A stretch of 35,581 nt of DNA from IMG/VR virus record IMGVR_UViG_3300031857_000649, positions 1 to 35,581 of that record. One strand, given 5' to 3'. The notes beneath the pieces were generated by a model. It was not told the origin of the DNA and searched no databases. It was given only the letters and a program-made list of their open reading frames with translations. The stretch is from a virus. The position numbers and the translations under genes were made by a program. How positions within the stretch are numbered: position 1 is the stretch's first letter; each line of letters begins with the position of its first letter. Positions 33,822 to 35,581 of this stretch are shown here, one piece after another.

Positions 33822-34803
33822 TGCTTCTTATTTCAAATGTTAAATCATCTTCAAAATAATCTTCGAATCCATTTCTTTCTATCAAAAATAAGAGTTTATA
33901 TACTCTATTTTTTGGGAAATTAGTTGTATCAAATACTATATAATTTCCTTCTGAATTACAGTTTATTTTACTATAAGTAGAAAAATCTATAATTTTCTTC
34001 TTTGTAATTTCATCTCTGATAGCATAATAAGAACTCGTTGGAAGATATTTTACATCTAAATAAGAGAATGAGTTGGAAAAGGTTTTAAGAGGATATTGTT
34101 CTCTACCTATTATTTTTATTTTTACTCTCCCATCTTCATAGTAAGCTGGCTTTAATTCTTTACTTTTTACAATAATTGATGAAGCTGTTAGTGGAGCCAA
34201 CGAACCAGTTGAAAAACTCCCACTTGTATCATCCCAACTTAATTTTAAAAGAGGTTGATTGATAGTATTAGTTTCCTTCGAATAAAAGTTCATAATACCA
34301 TAATCAAATGATGAAGATTCAATTGATTCTGAATGCTTTAATACCAATCCATAGTTACCAGATGATGTCCAATAATTGTATATTGGCTTCACATTCATAT
34401 CTACATCTAAACTTTGATAGGTAAAATCCTGTGAACCGCTTATTGAACCTGATACTAATATATAAGGTTGAGTATTCCAAGTTATTCCATCATTTGTAGA
34501 TGGTGTATAGTGAAATGTTCCTATACCCATATTCCAACTAGAAGTTACTGGATATGCAAAAAGTGAAAAACTTATCGGCATTTCTTCCGCTTCAGTAAGT
34601 TTTAGATGTAAAGTTGCGGCTGATGCGGTTACATAGGTAGGAACATTACTTAAATCAAAATGTAAGTATGCTCGAGCATCGTCTTTTTCTGCAAAACGAG
34701 AGTAGTGTTTAGATACAGTTAGTATTTCATCTAAACCAGTATTCTTAGTTTTATATAAAGTATAAACTGTTGCATCTTTTGATGCTGTTATAAAATGTAT
34801 CAT
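33802..34803 (-). CDS. DNRLRE/CBM96-like beta-sandwich virion protein
   Basis: A 333-residue protein whose first ~190 residues match the DNRLRE domain pattern: DATVYTLYKTKNTGLDEILTV (DA..Y....N.G....L.V), then RAYLHFDLSNVP, TLHLKLTEAEE, VTSSWNMGIGT and GITWNTQPY, then YGLVLKHSE. That domain is a beta sandwich found in secreted carbohydrate-binding proteins (CBM96). The rest (SIIVKSKELKPAYYEDGRVKIKIIG onward) looks like an Ig-type beta domain, so this could be a two-domain adhesin on the baseplate. It shares one base with the gp6-like stop and overlaps the coiled-coil gene by 20 bases. Binding to a host polysaccharide is inferred; a purely structural jelly roll is the alternative. Confidence 0.68.
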   Translation of the reverse strand: MIHFITASKDATVYTLYKTKNTGLDEILTVSKHYSRFAEKDDARAYLHFDLSNVPTYVTASAATLHLKLTEAEEMPISFSLFAYPVTSSWNMGIGTFHYTPSTNDGITWNTQPYILVSGSISGSQDFTYQSLDVDMNVKPIYNYWTSSGNYGLVLKHSESIESSSFDYGIMNFYSKETNTINQPLLKLSWDDTSGSFSTGSLAPLTASSIIVKSKELKPAYYEDGRVKIKIIGREQYPLKTFSNSFSYLDVKYLPTSSYYAIRDEITKKKIIDFSTYSKINCNSEGNYIVFDTTNFPKNRVYKLLFLIERNGFEDYFEDDLTFEIRSNGVRVD

Positions 34804-35581
34804 TATACTGCTCTTCCTTTTATATCTTTATCAGGAAACTTAACTTCAAAGATAGATGGATCCAATGAAGGATATATTATCTTATTCTTTGTAGCACCTT
34901 TAATATCATAACTATTTCTAGCATAAGCTCCACCACATTTGTTCACAATCTCAACTTTTTGTATTGAAGCAACTCCTTCTACCATTGCTAACGATAATTC
35001 AATATCTGATAGATTAATAGTTTGATTAAATTGCCAATTTTCTATTGCAAAAACTGATTTTAATTCATCGATGCATCTTAAAACAACTTCTCTACTATTA
35101 TAGTTTTTATATACAGTAATATCAAAATTGATTCCTATGTTTATAATAAATCCATCGATTATATTTACACCATCAGTTAGGATTCTAAATTCATTTAGGT
35201 ATGTTTTTAAATTTTCTTTTACAGCTCTATTTAATGTGGTAAGTTTACCATTTGCATCATATCCTAATGTATATAAATTGATTGCGAATGGATTTACCAA
35301 TTCTGCAGATTGTGTGGTTTTTTGAACAAAATCTCTTACATTTTGTTTTATTTCATTTGTAGTTGGTAGCTTTCCACCTTTAGCTAATGAAGAGTTTACA
35401 ATACTTCTTACAATTTCTGCAAATTCAGTTACATTATCAGTTGAATTTAATACTGATTGTGGAGAATTTGCGTTCAAAGAATTATCTCCTATTGCAAAAA
35501 TCTTTGAAATAGAACCATATTTAGTTGGCATTGAAAGTGCTCTAATTTGATAATCTCTTGCAGTAACTGCTCTATTTTGAG
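34803..35581 (-). CDS. T4 gp6-like baseplate wedge protein, C-terminal part (5' end outside window)
   Basis: An ATG at 35531 is internal. The frame stays open to the edge and reads QNRAVTARDYQIRALSMPTKYG, in two parts RAVTARDY and MPTKYGSI. That is the RAVT..DY......P..YG hallmark of gp6/baseplate J proteins, so the true start lies beyond the window. The visible ~259 residues hold the conserved middle and C-terminus: VKENLKTYLNEFRILTDGVNIIDGFIINIGINFDI, a GVNI-type motif, then LSDIELSLAMVEGVASIQKV. Gp6 makes the wedge ring that joins baseplate sectors and triggers sheath contraction, which identifies a contractile-tailed phage. Confidence 0.82.
   Translation of the reverse strand, partial: QNRAVTARDYQIRALSMPTKYGSISKIFAIGDNSLNANSPQSVLNSTDNVTEFAEIVRSIVNSSLAKGGKLPTTNEIKQNVRDFVQKTTQSAELVNPFAINLYTLGYDANGKLTTLNRAVKENLKTYLNEFRILTDGVNIIDGFIINIGINFDITVYKNYNSREVVLRCIDELKSVFAIENWQFNQTINLSDIELSLAMVEGVASIQKVEIVNKCGGAYARNSYDIKGATKNKIIYPSLDPSIFEVKFPDKDIKGRAV

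Noticed and set aside
1-35581. Prophage or integrative element with tRNA or attachment sites
   Set aside because: No integrase, tRNA, repeat ends or bacterial housekeeping genes; all content is phage and consistent with a lytic genome fragment.

Overview
This window looks like part of the genome of a contractile-tailed (T4-like) bacteriophage, not a bacterial chromosome. It carries a T4 gp6-like baseplate wedge protein at the right edge, a run of virion structural genes and a giant fibre with an S74 autocleaving chaperone tail. It also has a gp47/gp46 (Mre11/Rad50, SbcD/SbcC) recombination nuclease, a gp61/DnaG-type primase and a phage thymidylate synthase. Almost every gene is on the minus strand, packed with 4-base ATGA overlaps or gaps of a few bases. 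There is no integrase, no tRNA gene and no gene-free stretch over 300 bases. The DNA is strongly AT-rich. Starts are preceded by A-rich leaders rather than clear Shine-Dalgarno sites, and the gp47/46 gene has a TTTG-N20-TATCTTTA promoter close to the Bacteroidota sigma consensus. A Bacteroidota host is therefore my best inference; it is not proven.

Layout, read in the direction of transcription (right to left). (1) 35.6-22.3 kb is the baseplate and tail module: gp6-like wedge, a DNRLRE-type beta protein, a coiled-coil protein, two proteins of unknown role, a 1595-residue protein with a P2 gpI/T4 gp7-like motif and a LamG-like domain, three more structural proteins and a 76-residue protein, with one strong UUCG terminator at 24.0 kb. 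(2) 22.3-14.1 kb is a replication and metabolism module: GIY-YIG-like nuclease, two SGNH-like proteins, primase, a small membrane protein, thymidylate synthase, an unknown 81-residue protein, a cupin, an unlisted 59-residue ORF and the fused gp47-gp46 gene. (3) At 13.9 kb the only plus-strand gene encodes a ribbon-helix-helix protein, divergent from the fibre operon, with a perfect 7-bp inverted repeat between them. (4) 13.8-0 kb is the fibre and glycan operon: 1856-residue S74 fibre, a protein with mucin-like Pro-Thr/Ser linkers, a double-domain prolyl-4-hydroxylase-like dioxygenase, an SGNH hydrolase, four glycosyltransferases, a methyltransferase and an NAD-dependent epimerase/dehydratase.

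The most exciting point is how block 4 fits together. A prolyl hydroxylase-like enzyme lies directly downstream of a protein whose linkers are ([10 protein letters not shown])n. Two genes further on is a glycosyltransferase carrying the DSHMRF...WD signature of family GT60, the family of the enzyme that adds GlcNAc to hydroxyproline on eukaryotic Skp1. Together they suggest a phage-encoded hydroxyproline O-glycosylation pathway that decorates its own tail fibre, with the remaining transferases, epimerase and methyltransferase extending and capping the glycan. This is inference from domain signatures and gene order and needs chemical proof.
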